64,000 nucleotides of DNA. Origin: Lantana camara. Lineage: Eukaryota; Streptophyta; Magnoliopsida; Lamiales; Verbenaceae. The notes under the pieces were generated by a model that had not been told where the DNA came from, made no database searches, and saw only the letters and a list, made by a program, of their open reading frames with translations. Positions 35,506 through 48,331 of the stretch are shown piece by piece; position 1 is the stretch's first letter; the number at the start of each line of letters is the position of its first letter. The position numbers were made by a program, and so were the translations under genes. The stretch covers positions 83,054,501 through 83,118,500 of the forward strand of contig CM074858.1 of assembly GCA_037501455.1 (NCBI GenBank), given 5' to 3'.

Positions 35506-37445
35506 TGTTAGGAATAGTGCCCTAGAAAGTCGATTGTATATCCGCTTTGTGCTTTTCCTTATTGTAATCACAGACAATCTTTGAATAAAATAACGAATTG
35601 AGGCAACACTTCTTTATATGCTCTTGTTTGGTATGCGTTTACTTTAGTGTGCATGTATGAGAACTCCCCTAATCCTGATGACTTTAGGACTCTACCATTT
35701 AGGTGAAATGGTTCATGAAACGAGCCCTAAATGACATAAGTCATGATTAGTAAAATACTCCAAGCCGATGAGTCCTACAGACAGTGGGAGTGTCAACCTG
35801 ACTCCTCTAAGGCTTGCTTGTGGGATCACGCCCTTAAGAAGGACCACCTTGTTTCATGGAGGTGCAAAGTGTATAGTTGATACGTGCGTGATACATGAGG
35901 GTGCTTACTTTAACAAGTAAGTTCACTGAGGTGCCCCGTGTGAGAACATTCCTAAATGGGAAAGGAAGTTTCTATTTCAGAAAATGGAAACTTCCAGATT
36001 AGGAAATATCTCACGAGTCATTGATGTGATTAATTGATCCTTAGACTTGAGGTTCCTTGTCACTTTATGAGTTAACTCTGTAGTCTTAGGTATAAGCTTT
36101 AAAGGGTGTCGCCTTAGACAACTGATTCAAGGCTTATGCTGGGGCTGCACAAGTGACTCGTGAAAGTGAATGAGAATCAAGAAAGGACCTACACTTGCAT
36201 TTGCAAGGTGATCTCTTATTGTGTAAGTCATTCATATGCCATATGGAGTCCTTGGCCAAGGCAGTAGATCAAGACATCAAGAAAAGGGTTTCTTGGATTG
36301 AGATCAAATGGATATGAAATGCACTTAGCTTTAAGACCGGATTATTAGGGTTCTGATTATTCCCTTGCCCTAGATCTTGGTTGAGAGATAGTAAGTAGGA
36401 GGATTGTATCTCACATGAATCAATGACTTAAAGGTTCTGTCAAATCCGAACATTCCAATTCAGCTAGGGGTTAAACACCTGTTGCTAGACTATGGTCGTT
36501 TAATCTGTGGACTGATTAATTAATTAGTGAATTAATTAATTAGGGTCAGTGCTAATTGAATTGAGAACCTAGAGGGTCACACACAACAACTTGGTTACAT
36601 GAGTTGAGGCTTGAAAATGATTAAACGAGTTAATCGGGCCAAGAGGGTTCCACACGTGTGAAATCACACGTGTGGCTCACGTGAGTGACACGTGTCATTG
36701 TGACACATGTCACACACGTGTGTATATATATATTATATATATATATTAAATAATTAATTAGTTAATTATTTAATAGACTTTGGTTTAATTTTGAATTAAA
36801 AAGAAAGTCTAATTTTGGAGAAAATAATCTAGTTAATTAATTATGAATTAATTAGATAAAAATAAGTTATTTATTTTATAATAAATAAAGTATAAAATTA
36901 TCCAAAAATAGTTTGGATATTTTTAGCTCTCTTAAAAGTTGACTAGAATTAGAATTCAAAGTCAAAGTTGGAAAATACTTGATGATCAAGTAATAGGAGA
37001 GAGAGGAACCAAATCCTTGTCCAATAAGGATTTGGATCGGCACTCCCTCCTATATATAGGGGAGCTCGAGCTCCCCTTTAGAGCTGATAGACAATTCTTG
37101 GTTCATGTGTTGAACACCTTCCTTTCTCCAAGATTAAATTAAACCCTAGGTTAAGCCTAAACACTAACTAGAGAACTAGCATCCTTACTAGTTAGATTGT
37201 GATCAAGTTGGTGGACTTTCTCTAGAGACTTCAAGTTAGAAGTTTGAAGATTCGAGCTTTACCAAAGGAGAGGGGATCAAGCCGCGAGAAGAGCGTTCTT
37301 GGGTGGCTTGAAACGCTTCAAGAAAGAATAAAAGAAAAGTAAGTTTTCTATCTTTACGAATTTGGTTACACGATTGCGAGTTCAAGGTCCTTTTGTTGGG
37401 AAAATTTTTTAAATTCCGCTGCTTTCTGATTCGTGTTTTCCAACA
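35506..37445 (+). repeat. Copia-1 3' LTR
   Basis: Nearly identical to the 5' LTR. It contains the G-box array at 36651-36722 and the TATA box with palindrome at about 37051-37076. It is followed by the GTAGC duplication and the rest of the Gypsy-A LTR. Confidence 0.95.
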
Positions 37446-38408
37446 GTAGCTACTGCATCTTCTTCTACCCGGTCGGGGAGTTTTGTGTTGAGTTTTACCC
37501 GGCCGGGGAGCCCCATTTTGCTGCTGTGTTGGTATGTTTTTGTGTATGCATGCAGGGGTGTTGGTTGTGTGTCTGTGTGGTTGCTGCGTAATATATGTAT
37601 ACATATTTATATACTGTGTGCGTGTATATATATATATGCAATTACATGCATGTTGTTGATTGTATATATATATATATATGTATGTTGTATTTATATATAT
37701 AATATATGCATGCATGCTGTGTATATATTTGTAATGTATAATTATTTCATGCATGTAATGCTTGTGTGTGTGTGCATGAAATGCATGTATACTTGTGTCT
37801 GCATGAAGTGCATGCTTCTTTGTATTTAATATTTCTAATTAGGTTTTGATTTGAATTTGTTGCTGCAATATATATATATAATATAGAAATATGTATGGTA
37901 TTATATATTATATAATATGTAATTAAGTATTAAATTAATTATGTGATTTTCATTTGTTTAATCTTTGATTATTTCTTTGAAAATTATGATCTTAAGTGAC
38001 ATATATGATAAGAATTCGATGAATATATACGTGTAGGAATTATGGATGCTCGTGGTATGATATTAAATGACTTAATATGAATTTATTTGATGTGAAATGA
38101 ATTTGTTTCTTGGATTAATTGTATGATATTTGGTTTATTGCTCCAATATGCCTAAGTGTGAATTTATATGAAGTGCATTGCATCATATGCATTCATATGC
38201 ATTTGCCGAGCGTTTCCTTGGTTCATATTGAGTCTAAATGTTGTTCTCTTGTTTAGATTGTTTGAGTGGAGTTGCTCGTTGGTGTGGAGCCGCTCCATAG
38301 GCGTGGTTCTTGTTCGTTTTGTTCGGTTGGTTCGTCGAGGTGAGGTTTCTTTCTTTTAGTTATTATGACCTACAACCCTAAATGTGTTTTAAGCCCGCAT
38401 GTGACCTA

Positions 38409-38409
38409 C

Positions 38410-38463
<54 letters not shown>
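38409..38463. repeat. (TA)n microsatellite in Gypsy-A 3' LTR
   Basis: About 55 bases of pure TA repeat, longer than the homologous run at 11407-11445 in the 5' LTR. Confidence 0.9.
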
Positions 38464-38467
<4 letters not shown>

Positions 38468-39454
38468 TACGTGTTTGTTATGTATTTTGCGAGAATTGAC
38501 CCGTTTGTTATGAACCCTTTCGAAAACGCTTTGTATATATATACGTAGATATGTTTTCAGTTATTTATTTTGAAAATGGGTTGGTGTGTGTAATTTGAAT
38601 TTGGATACGTAGCGAGGTTTGACTTTGAAAGATAAGTCTTTAATATGGATCCCTGTGTTTGAGTTTGAATCTGGGCCCCGGAGATGTGGGTAAGGGAGAC
38701 CCGGGACGACCATGGGGTCGCCGGTTATAACCCCTGTGCACATTCTCCTGTTGGATAGGATCAACCCGGAACCCAGCAGGAGGTTTGGTGGGGGATGGAA
38801 TCCTCGGGCAAGAGCGTCATGAAACTCACGACCCATACATAAAGTAATGGATAGTTAGGGTGTGCACAACCCTTCTATCACCCGGTGTTGGGGAAGGTAC
38901 GTTTGATTTGGTTTTCGTTTGAATTTGAATATAAGTTTGAATCTATATGAAGGAGGTTGGTTTGATAACTCGTACTCGCCGAGTTAGTTTGAATTTGATT
39001 ATGAATTCGATTCGTGAAACGGGAGTGGACTTCTAATTATTAAAATTTGGTAGATTTTGGCCTTTGGCCTAACTTTTCTTCTATATATAGTATCATGGGA
39101 TCAAAATGCTTTGGATTGCAAAAACCACGCCCCGGTTCATGAATATTATGATTTTGAATATGCTCTTTCTCTATGTATATGTACGTGTGCGTGGGTTAGC
39201 CCCTCACCAGTCTTTAGGACTGACCCTCGATATCGTTTCCCCTTTTTCCCATTGCTTTTGAGTTGCAGGTGCAGGGTTCGGTCTGAGCTAGGCGGCAGTT
39301 TTCTTTTGGGTCGTTCGAGTCGAGTCTTTTGCATACTGCATCTTTTGCATACTCGAATTTGGAATTTGTAAGCTTTTATTTGGCCCTGGAGTGGCATCGC
39401 ATGTATATCTTTTATTCTCTTGAGCATGTATGACCTTAGTATTTGTTGATCCTG

Positions 39455-42400
39455 TGTAGCACCCCGCACGGTGGGTCACCACATCCCCCGCACCTAAGCC
39501 CAATCCACATACGAGATGGGAAACCCGTACATGAACCAAGCAGAGGCGAACGGGAGACAGACAGACACACACCTAAGCTAGGCGGAACGTAGACCCTGCA
39601 AATTAAACCAACCAACAAAAAAACGAAGCGTATGCGGAAGCAATCACACAAACAAACTTAAATTAAAAGCAACAGTTGACGGGTTCAACTAACATAGATC
39701 CCTAATCCCGAATATAGCATAAATCGAAATATAAACGGATTTAGTACAAACGGGTTCAACTAAATCCACGAACCTGTCCTAACCTGTCCCGTAATTCATA
39801 CATTCAAATCAATACAAACCTGCATAAAATATATCATAAACGTATACATAACTTCTTATACAATAACGAGCTAAGCACTTAACGAAACCAATAGACAGAC
39901 ACGGACTCAACAGACCCGACTCAAACCGCCTAGCTCAAACTCCACAACCTGAACCTGCAACTAAAACAAAAGGGGAGAGGGGGTCAGTCACACAGACTGA
40001 GTGAGGGGCTACCCACACACGCTATATGTATAAGAGCAAAACATATAACAATCACATAGTGCGTAAACTCAGGGATAGTTTTTGCATACCAAAGTTTAAC
40101 TCGTGATACTTATATATAGGGATTCTAAAAGAAACAAAGCAAACCAAATCTTAAAGGATTCATATAAAACCGGATCATTAATTCATAGCAACTCATATCT
40201 TAGCTTACATATTCAAAAGGTTCATATTATACTTTAATTTAAGAGTCTATCCCCGTTTCACGAACTTTACCAAAGCATACATACACAACTCGGCGGGTAC
40301 GAGTACCTAATCCCATCCTGGGCTCCTCAAACTAAACATACATAACAAATCAAAACATAACATAGCAAACGTATCATACATACCTCCTTCTCCGGTGATG
40401 GAAGGGTTGCGCGACCCAAACCATCCAAATCATATGAGGGGAGCGCGAACACTCAAACCCTCAGGTTCCCATCCCCCTACCAAACCTCCTGGAGGGTTTG
40501 GGGTTATTCCTATCAAACTGTGGAGATGTGCACGGGGTCATAAACCGGCGACCCCATGGCCGACCCGGGTCCCAAACATACCAAACAAATCATCAGAAGT
40601 ATACCATAACCTAACCCGCTACATAACAAAATTAACATAACATACCTTACCTTGCAACAACTATGCTATTCATACCTCTCCGTGTCAAATCCATAAGATA
40701 TCCATAGCTCGTAGCTCCCGGCTCATAAGAGGCACACGATTTGAAGCATAGTTAACGTTGCAACTTTAACAAATTATAACAAACCAAAACAAGCGTACAT
40801 AGGCTCGTACATAACTTGTCGTACTTGCAAAGTCTTAGCAAATTTATAAACTTACATATTTTGCACATATTTACTTATACTTAAGGTTATAGTTCGCATG
40901 CATAAAAAAAACGAACACATTTTATAGGGTTTAACTATAACCTAACCTTACCTTATACCAAAGGAAGCCAAGAACAACACAAGTGATCCACCCCGGAATC
41001 AAAACGGCTCACGAAACACCACCCCGGGTGCACCTGGACAAACTGGAGATAAGAAACAGGACTTAGACCCAAAGAAGAACCACATAGACGCACGGCGTAT
41101 ACATAGGCACATAAGAGATTCAACTAACTAAGCAAAATTTATATCCAAACTTATTTCATACAAGGGAATGCATTTCATACCTTATCATATGCTTAGAACA
41201 CTTTAGGGAATATTCGTGTGCACAATTAATGCAACCAAGAGTAAACGAAAGGCATATGGTGGCACTTATTCATGTATGAACACATATCATATTAGTAAAG
41301 CAACATAAAATGGATATAAGAGCAAAATACATACACCTACATATGATATAACAAGTTAGGAATGGTTTTAAGTTGAAAAAGTGCAAGAAAAGCGGAAGAA
41401 AAGCATAAGAAACGGTTCCGAGCAAAACGGGCAAAAGTTGGAAGTTTTCCGAAACGGACAAGCTGTAGGAAAACGATCATAACTTGATTTTGAGAAATGG
41501 AAATTAAGTTTTGTTTCTTGGAAATAAAACTAGACACATAGATGTTTCAAATGGTAGGTGGCTCGAATTGTGGTTCAAAGCGAGGCGAAAATGGCGTAGG
41601 TTCGAAGTTGGACGAATGCAAAATTTTGTAGAAGTGGCGACACAAATTTCAAAAGATTATATCTCACAAATGACAAAAGATAATTAAGTTATTCCAATTG
41701 GAGGATGTTCTAGACTTCAAGAGGTTTCCGTGGGTTCAAAAATCAGGCCAATCCGAGTTCAAACGAGGTCAGCACGGCCATGTCAAAATTGGCCTGGAAG
41801 CTGACACGGCAGTGTCCGAATAAAAAAAATTCCAACTCGAGGGCTTGACACGGCCGTGTCGGAAATGAACTAGGGGCTGACACGGCCGTGTTGGGTCATC
41901 TTCTCCGAAAAAAAAAAGAGCAGGAAAGCAAGGGGTCGACGGGGGTGGTTCCCAAACCACCCCAAATCACATACCAATCAATATTCAACCCAAAAACACT
42001 AAAATTCAAGGTATATCACATATATATAACACATTAGAACACAAATTAGACTTTGAAATGAGCCCGAACACCCAAAACACGAAATCTACACTATTCATCA
42101 TCACTCCCAAATAGCCACTTAGACACGGAATCATACCACGAAATGCACGTAGAATTGAAGCACGTAATGAGAGGAATACAATTGTTACCTTGTTTCTTCG
42201 GTTAGAAGGTCAGATGAGGCAAGCTCGACCCAAAGCTTGGAATGGCCAAAGGGGCTTCCTTCTCTTTTCTTCTCCCTTGCTTTGATCGATCAAATGGAGA
42301 GAGAGGATATTATCAGCCTTTAAAGGCTGATACGGTTCGGGTAAACGGGTAGGGTCAAACGGTATCCGGTCCATTCGGATCGGATTTTAAAATGATTGAG

Positions 42401-42725
42401 CTATCAAATGGCTTTAGAAAATAAAAGGTTAATACATTGAATCCGAATCATCGAAACGAATTTAATTATAGGGTTAGAATTCGAATTCGAATCCCGAGCT
42501 CAAGGTAGCCACAAATGCTAAAACATCCTAAATATAATTAGGTCCCTAATTCAGCAAATATTGAGCGATTGAGCCCAAGAACAATTAATTAAATTCTAAT
42601 GCACACGTATTAAAATAAATCTCACATCGACATATAAACATGCTAATCACATAATTCACGTAAATTATAGAATTTAACTCACCCGTGACGCCGTACCTGG
42701 AATGCCGAAGATTCGGGGTGTCACA
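39455..42725 (-). mobile_element. Solo LTR E of a Gypsy-type element
   Basis: A 3271-bp unit from TGTAGCACCCCGC to GGGTGTCACA with the perfect duplication TCCTG (39450-39454 and 42726-42730), and no primer site, polypurine tract or gag-pol. In minus orientation it starts TGTGACACCCCGAATCTTCG and ends GGGTGCTACA, as in LTRs A, C and D, so it belongs to the same broad group but a different family. A single LTR with an intact duplication is the expected product of recombination between the two LTRs of one element. No gene is seen in it. Confidence 0.92.
41772..41893. repeat. GACACGGCCGTGTC palindrome array in solo LTR E
   Basis: Four units: GCACGGCCATGTC (about 41772), GACACGGCAGTGTC (41803-41816), GACACGGCCGTGTC (41847-41860, perfect) and GACACGGCCGTGTTG (41879-41893). 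In LTR orientation the array lies about 0.83-0.95 kb from the LTR start. Confidence 0.85.
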
Positions 42726-42915
42726 TCCTGTTGCTTCCGCGTATGTTTTATTTTGTTGCGTACTCTGTTTTAGGGTCTAGATCGCCTAGCTTAGGTGAGA
42801 GTTTTTTCTTGTCTTCCGTTCGCTATAGCTTGGTGCGTGTGCGGATTTTCCATTTCGTTACACGTGTCGGGCTATGGTGCGGGGGATGTGGTGCCCTTCG
42901 CTCCGAGGTGCTACA

Positions 42916-43589
42916 TGGTCATTCATAAAGTCTGTTTGCTTCCGTTACATCTTGAAGGTGAGGTTTTGTTCTTTTAGTTATCTTGACCTAAAACCCTATA
43001 TATAAATTATATGATAGATACGTGTTTGATATGTATTTTAAGGGATTGTCCAACTTGTCACGAATCTTGAAAATGCTTTTATATATATATAAGCTATGTT
43101 TTGATTTGTTTTGAAAAGCTTTGAAATACGTTTTGAACTTGTAGCGAGATATGACCTTGAAAGATAAGTCACTTGACATGAACTTGTACATGACTTGATG
43201 GTCCAAGAGATTTGTGTGAAGGAGCCCCGGGACGGTGTTGGGCCGTTGGGTTAACTCCTGAGAACGATCTCCACTTGATAGGAGGAACCCGAAACCCGCT
43301 AGGAGATTGGTGGGGGATGGAGTCCTCGGGCGTGAGTGTCACGAAACTCACGACCCATACATACACGCTTGCTTGGATGGTTAGGGTGTGCACAACCCTT
43401 CCATCACCGAAGTATGAGGTAGGATTGTTTTGATTTGACTTGCTTGACTTGTACTTTGTCTTGACATGTGGAGCTTGGAGAAAACTCGTACTCGCCGAGT
43501 CGTTTATCTTGTCTTGAGTCTATGAAATGGGAATGGATTCTTAAGTATTTAAAATTGGTTATTTTGGTCTTCGGGCCTTTAACTTCTTT

Positions 43590-43643
<54 letters not shown>

Positions 43644-44211
43644 CATGGGAAACGTTTTGGCGTGCAAAAACCATCCCCGGTTCATGGATTATTACGATCT
43701 TGATACGTGTTTTGCTCTATATGTATAGGGGTGTTTGTGTTAGCCCCCTCACCAGTCTTTAGGGCTGACTCTCGTTGTTTTTCTCTTTTTTCCCCCTTTT
43801 GTTCTTTGAGTTGCAGGTGCTGGAGTGGTTCGTGTTAGGCGACGGTCTTTCTTTCGAGTCTTGTAGCGAGTCTCATGCATCTCTTGTTGTTTATTTTGCA
43901 CTGTTGGTTATTGGAACTTATGTATATGATCATGTTTTGTTATGGAGAGCTTGTTGTGATTCAAATTGGTCGTAGTGGCATGACATGTATAATTGTTTTA
44001 AATGATACTAGTATATTGCAAGCATTTATATTTGCATTTTTGGATCCTGTAGCTTCCGCTCTTGTTTCGAATTTTGTATGCGCACTCTGTTTTAGGGTCT
44101 AGACCACCTAGGCTAGGGTTTTGGTTTTTGCTTGTCTCTCGTTTGCTATGGTTTGATGCGTGTGCGAAGTCCTTGTTTCATTATATGTGTCGAGCTATGA
44201 TGTGGGGGATG
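42916..44211 (+). mobile_element. Gypsy-type LTR D, right part
   Basis: It starts with the TGGTC duplication of Gypsy-A and then runs parallel to the second half of the Gypsy-A LTR at lower identity. Shared parts include GGTGAGGTTTTGTTCTTTTAG, the ACTCACGACCCATACATA stretch near 43350, the CCCCTCACCAGTCTTTAGG stretch near 43750, and the tail TTTTAGGGTCTAGACCACCT. A TA run of about 50 bases lies near 43592-43641. The last few dozen bases of the LTR are cut off by Copia-2 at 44212. D is the oldest layer of this part of the nest. Confidence 0.8.
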
Positions 44212-46118
44212 TGTTAGGAATAGTGCCCTAGAAAGCCGATTGTATATCCGCTTTGTACTTTTCCTTATTGTAATCACAGACAATCTTTGAATAAAATAAC
44301 GAATTCAAGCAACACTTCCTTATATGAGCTTGTTTGGTGTGCGTTTACTTTAGCTGTCCATGTATGAGAACTCCCCTAATCCTGATGACTTTAGGACTCT
44401 ACCATTTAGGTGAAATGGTTCATGAAACGAGCCCTATATCACATAAGTCATGATTAGTAAAATACTCTAAGCCGATGAGTCCTACAGACAGTGGGAGTGT
44501 CAACCTGACTCCTCTAAGGCTTGCTTGTGGGATCACTCCCTTAAGAAGGACCACCTGGTTTCATGGAGGTGCAAAGTGTATAGTTGATACGTGTGTGATA
44601 CATAAGGGTGCTTACTTCAATAAGTAAGTTCATTGAGGTGCCCCGTGTGAGAAGATTCCTAAATGGGAAAGGAAGTTTCTATTTCAGGAAATGGAAACTT
44701 CCAGATTAGGAAATATCTCACGAGTCATTGATGTGATTAATTAATCCTTAGACTTGAGGTTCCATGTCACTCTATGAGTTAACTCTGTAGTCTTAGGTAT
44801 AAGCTTTAAAGGGTGCCTCCTTAGACAACTGATTCAAGGCTTATTTTGGGGCTGCATAAATGACTCACGAAAGTGAATGAGAATCAAGAAATGACCTACA
44901 CTTGCATTTGCAAGGTGATCTCTTATTGAGTAAGTCATTCATATGTCATATGGAGTCCTTGGCCAAGGCAGTAGATCAAGACATCAAGAAAAGGGTTTCT
45001 TGGATCGAGATCAAATGGATATGAAATGCACTTAGCTTTAAGACCGGATTATTAGGGTTCTGATTATTCCCTTACCCTAGATCTTGGTTGAGAGATAGTA
45101 AGTAGGAGGATTGTATCTCACATGAATCAATGACTTAAAGGTTTTGTCGAATCGAGACATTCCAATTCAGCTGGGGGTTAAACACCTGTTGCTAGACTAT
45201 GATTGTTTAATTTGTGGACTGATTAATTAATTAGTGAATTAATTAATTAGGATCACTGCTAATTGAATTGAGAACCTAGAGGGTCACACACAACAACTTG
45301 GTTATATGAGTTAAGGCTTTAAAATGATTGAACGAGTTGATCATGCCGAGAGGGTTCCACACGTGTGAATCACACTTGTCCTTGGGGACACGTGTGTCAC
45401 ACGTGCATATATATGTATATGTGATTAAATAATTAATGTGTTAATTATTTAATAAACTTTGGTTTAATTTTTGAATTAAAAAGAAAGTCATATTTTGGAG
45501 AAACATAATCTATTTAATTAATTACGAATTAATTAATTAGATAAAATAAGTTATTTATTTATTAATAAATAAAGTATAAAATTATCCAAAAGGGTTTTGG
45601 ATATTTTAGCTCTCTTAAAAGTTGATTTGAATTAGAATTCAAAAAGTCAAAGTTTGGAATTACTTAATGATCAAGTAATAAGAGAGAGGGACCAAATCCT
45701 TAGTCCAATAGGACTAGGTTCGGCTGCCCCTCTCCTTCCTATATATAGGGGAGCTCGAGCTCCCCTTAGAGAGGGATTGAATTCTTTTGGTTCATGTGTT
45801 GAACACCATCCTTTCTCCAAGATAAAATAAACCCTAGGTTAAGCCTAAACACTAACTAGAGAACTAGCATCCTTACTAGTTAGATTATAATCAAGTTGGT
45901 GACTCTCTCTAGAGAGCTTCAAGTTAGAAGTTTCAACGATTCGAGCTTTGCCAAGGAGAGGGGATCAAGGCGTTCTTGGGTGGCTTGTAACGCTTCAAGA
46001 AAGATTATTGAAAAGTAAGTTTCGAATCTCTACGAATTCGGATTCATGATTGCGAGTTTCGATTCTTTTGTTGGAAAATTTTTAAATTTTCGCTGCTTTC
46101 TGATTCCTGTTTTCCACA
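44212..46118 (+). repeat. Copia-2 5' LTR
   Basis: 1907 bp. The end is TTTTCCACA instead of CCAACA, a single-base loss at the terminus. The TATA box at 45741-45747 is followed by the palindrome GGGGAGCTCGAGCTCCCC (45748-45765). Confidence 0.92.
45358..45405. repeat. Contracted G-box array in Copia-2 LTR
   Basis: Only three CACGTG cores, against five in Copia-3 and six in Copia-1. Relative to Copia-3, about 22 bases between two similar palindromes are missing (CACACTTGTCC is the fusion point), as expected from slippage or recombination between units. Confidence 0.75.
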
Positions 46119-46120
46119 AG

Positions 46121-46140
46121 TGGTATCAGAGCCACCTCGT
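46121..46140 (+). other. Copia-2 primer-binding site (tRNA-iMet)
   Basis: TGGTATCAGAGCCACCTCGT, identical to Copia-1, two bases after the LTR end. Confidence 0.9.
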
Positions 46141-46389
46141 TAATCTTGTTTCTGATTCGTCTCAATTATTCTGAATTTGGTAGAAATTCCTAGGCTTGAT
46201 GCGATTGAGTATTTGTAACTGTTTTAGAAAGCCTGAATTACGAAACTGTATTTTTCCTTAAAGTTTCTGAAAAACGTTTTACAAAATTGTTTTGAAAATT
46301 GTTTTGGATTTGAAACTGCATAAACTATTTTTGGATTTCTTGGATTGGTTTTGCTTTTGAATGAAAACACAAAACGAAAAGCCTGGATT

Positions 46390-46665
46390 ACGAACACGCG
46401 AAACCCCGTACGCGAAGGCGTCGCGTGCGCGGGCTTCGCGCGCCACCTCCCGCCCCTTGGCGCGCGCATGGGCATTCCGCCCAGCACCTCCCGCACTACC
46501 GTGTGGGAGCCTTCCGGAAGCGCCTAGGTGCGCCCGTCCGTCTTGCCCGAGACCGCCCGCAAGCAGGCTAAGAGGGCCGCGCGCACTCCCGCGGCCTTGG
46601 CCATGCGTTGTGCGTGCCGCACGCGTGCTTGCGACGCATGTAGCCCCTTCGTTTACGGGCCCCAT
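46390..46665. other. GC-rich segment of the Copia-2 leader
   Basis: About 275 bases rich in GCGCGC, CCCGC and similar motifs, in the same position as 29553-29868 of Copia-1 but with little sequence identity to it. The flanks (primer-site side and the stretch from about 46950 on) match Copia-1 closely. Confidence 0.8.
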
Positions 46666-47817
46666 TTTCTTCGTGATCCATTTTCGTGTTTCATGCATTC
46701 CAGTCCCGATTTTAATTTTAATTTTAATTTAATTTTATTATTAAAAACTGTTTTATTAATATTTATTTTAATTTTGAATAAAACTTAAAATTGTGATTTT
46801 TGGGAAATAGAAACGGTTTATAATTTTTGGGAAACTACATCTTTGATAAAATTATTAATTTTCAGAAATTACTTGGAATTTTATTTGTTTTAATAATTTG
46901 GGATTTATTGAAAACTTTTATGAATAAGACTCGCATCAAGTCATGTTTTAAGTCATTAGGACTTGAAACGGGAATTTTAATTTATTGGCTAAATTTAAAT
47001 TCTCGCAAGTTGCATGTTAGATGATCATGGGTTTAGACTTATGTATGGTTTTAATTTATGCACATGGATGGTTTAAATTGGGGTTGGAGCCCTATAGTTG
47101 CGTTTTTCAATTGAGGATGGAGCCTCACTTATGTGCGTACTGTTATGTGATTTATTATGTGGCTTTCCATATTACTGTTTTTGAGGCCGGGGTTTGCCCC
47201 GTGTATTTGTCTAAGGCCAATATGAAGATTGAGCCTTATTGCTTTTTAGCAATTTTTCATTTTTTTGAGAGTAGAATAGGTGGCGAGGTTTTTATTTTCA
47301 TTTTGGAGACAAAGCACCCATGGAGTAAGATGGACCACATTCAAGTAACAAGGAGGCCATAAGTGAAGACCCCTCAAAATGTTAGGGAGGGGAATCTCAA
47401 TTGAAAATGTAATAGAGATAGGGCTCGTATTTTGTTACCGCTTTCCCTTATGTGATTTGAACTGTTTATGTGGCATGTATGTTAGAACTTGTGATTGTGG
47501 AGTGGCTCCCACATATCACGCATAAGATAGGTAGAACCCATGATCATCTCATGTTAGTATCATGCTAGGACATGTTATCTGTTTATGTACTTGTTTGAAA
47601 TGCATTTAAATTGTACTTGCATTAATCAAGACTAATAAAATTGGATAACATATATGTTGGTGAGGTCGAACCGGACAACTCTCCGGTTGATTCGAAAATT
47701 CCCATTAAATATTAAGCTAATTTCGAACAATAGGTGTTTAATTCGAGATGCAAATTTTGAATTAAATTCCTAGCATTCCATCAATAGGATTTAAGTTTAG
47801 TAAGTAAAGGTAGTTAT

Positions 47818-48124
47818 TGTCCGCGAGTCGTGGGATAGCTAGTGGGGCTTATTAGTTCTTAGTTACCTAAATGATCAATATTTTGTTGTCAATTTTGGCA
47901 AGGGTGATGTTCGCGAGTCGTGGGTCGTTCGAACTAAGTTTTGATCATGATCTTATGATTGATAGGTCAAGCTTAACGCCTAAGTAAATATGGATGTCGC
48001 ACTAGTCGTGGGTCCATATTCAAAGATAGGTGATGCAAACACAATTACTAAGAGTTCTAAAGGTGTTAGAATTGGTAAGTTGTACCTACCTAGAGTTTAA
48101 CTTAGAATGTCCGCGAGTCGTGGG
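47818..48124 (+). repeat. Four spaced copies of TGTCCGCGAGTCGTGGG in the Copia-2 leader
   Basis: Starts at 47818, 47908 (TGTTCGCGAGTCGTGGG), 47995 (TGTCGCACTAGTCGTGGG) and 48108. The spacing is 90, 87 and 113 bases. The third copy is the divergent one, as in Copia-1. Confidence 0.85.
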
Positions 48125-48331
48125 TTCGAGGTAAAATGCCTAGGATCTTAGTACCCACTGGGAAACGTGTTCCTCTTAGATCTTTGGGAATTATAGATCT
48201 CTAGAAAAATAGTGGGAGCTACATTAAATTAAAGACCTTATCTTTTGTATATCGTTATAATTCAGCATGCTCACTAGTTCTCTGTTTTACCATTTAGGTC
48301 GTAGATTCTGTGATTCTCTACGTGTTTTGAA

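Larger units (their letters stand above)
27330..37445 (+). mobile_element. Copia-1: full-length young Ty1/copia element
   Basis: The 10.1-kb element starts TGTTAGGAATAG, ends TTTTCCAACA, and has the perfect 5-bp duplication GTAGC (27325-27329 and 37446-37450). The LTRs (27330-29271 and 35506-37445, 1942 and 1940 bp) differ by about nine substitutions and one 2-bp TA indel, roughly 0.5%. The internal order is primer site, unusual 2.3-kb leader, a single gag-pol frame with three stops, and polypurine tract. Integrase upstream of reverse transcriptase identifies Ty1/copia. Confidence 0.95.
1794..42915 (+). mobile_element. Gypsy-A: complete but decayed Ty3/gypsy element carrying four nested insertions
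   Basis: The element starts TGTGACACCCCGGG, ends GGTGCTACA, and is flanked by the perfect 5-bp duplication TGGTC (1789-1793 and 42916-42920). Without nested insertions its LTRs are about 3.83 and 3.81 kb and its interior 2.9 kb (22798-25707). The long LTRs, the iMet primer site and gag-pol remnants like Gypsy-B suggest a Tekay/Del-like chromovirus, an assignment that is inferred. Nested inside are the hAT element and Gypsy-B (5' LTR), and Copia-1 and solo LTR E (3' LTR). By eye there are about 14 mismatches in the first 335 bp of the two LTRs. Confidence 0.93.
25708..42915 (+). repeat. Gypsy-A 3' LTR, split into three pieces
   Basis: Pieces 25708-27329, 37446-39454 and 42726-42915, separated by Copia-1 and solo LTR E. 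Joined, they are colinear with the 5' LTR. The uninterrupted site of the hAT insertion is visible near 37570 and that of Gypsy-B near 39090, which confirms both nested insertions in the 5' LTR. Confidence 0.9.
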
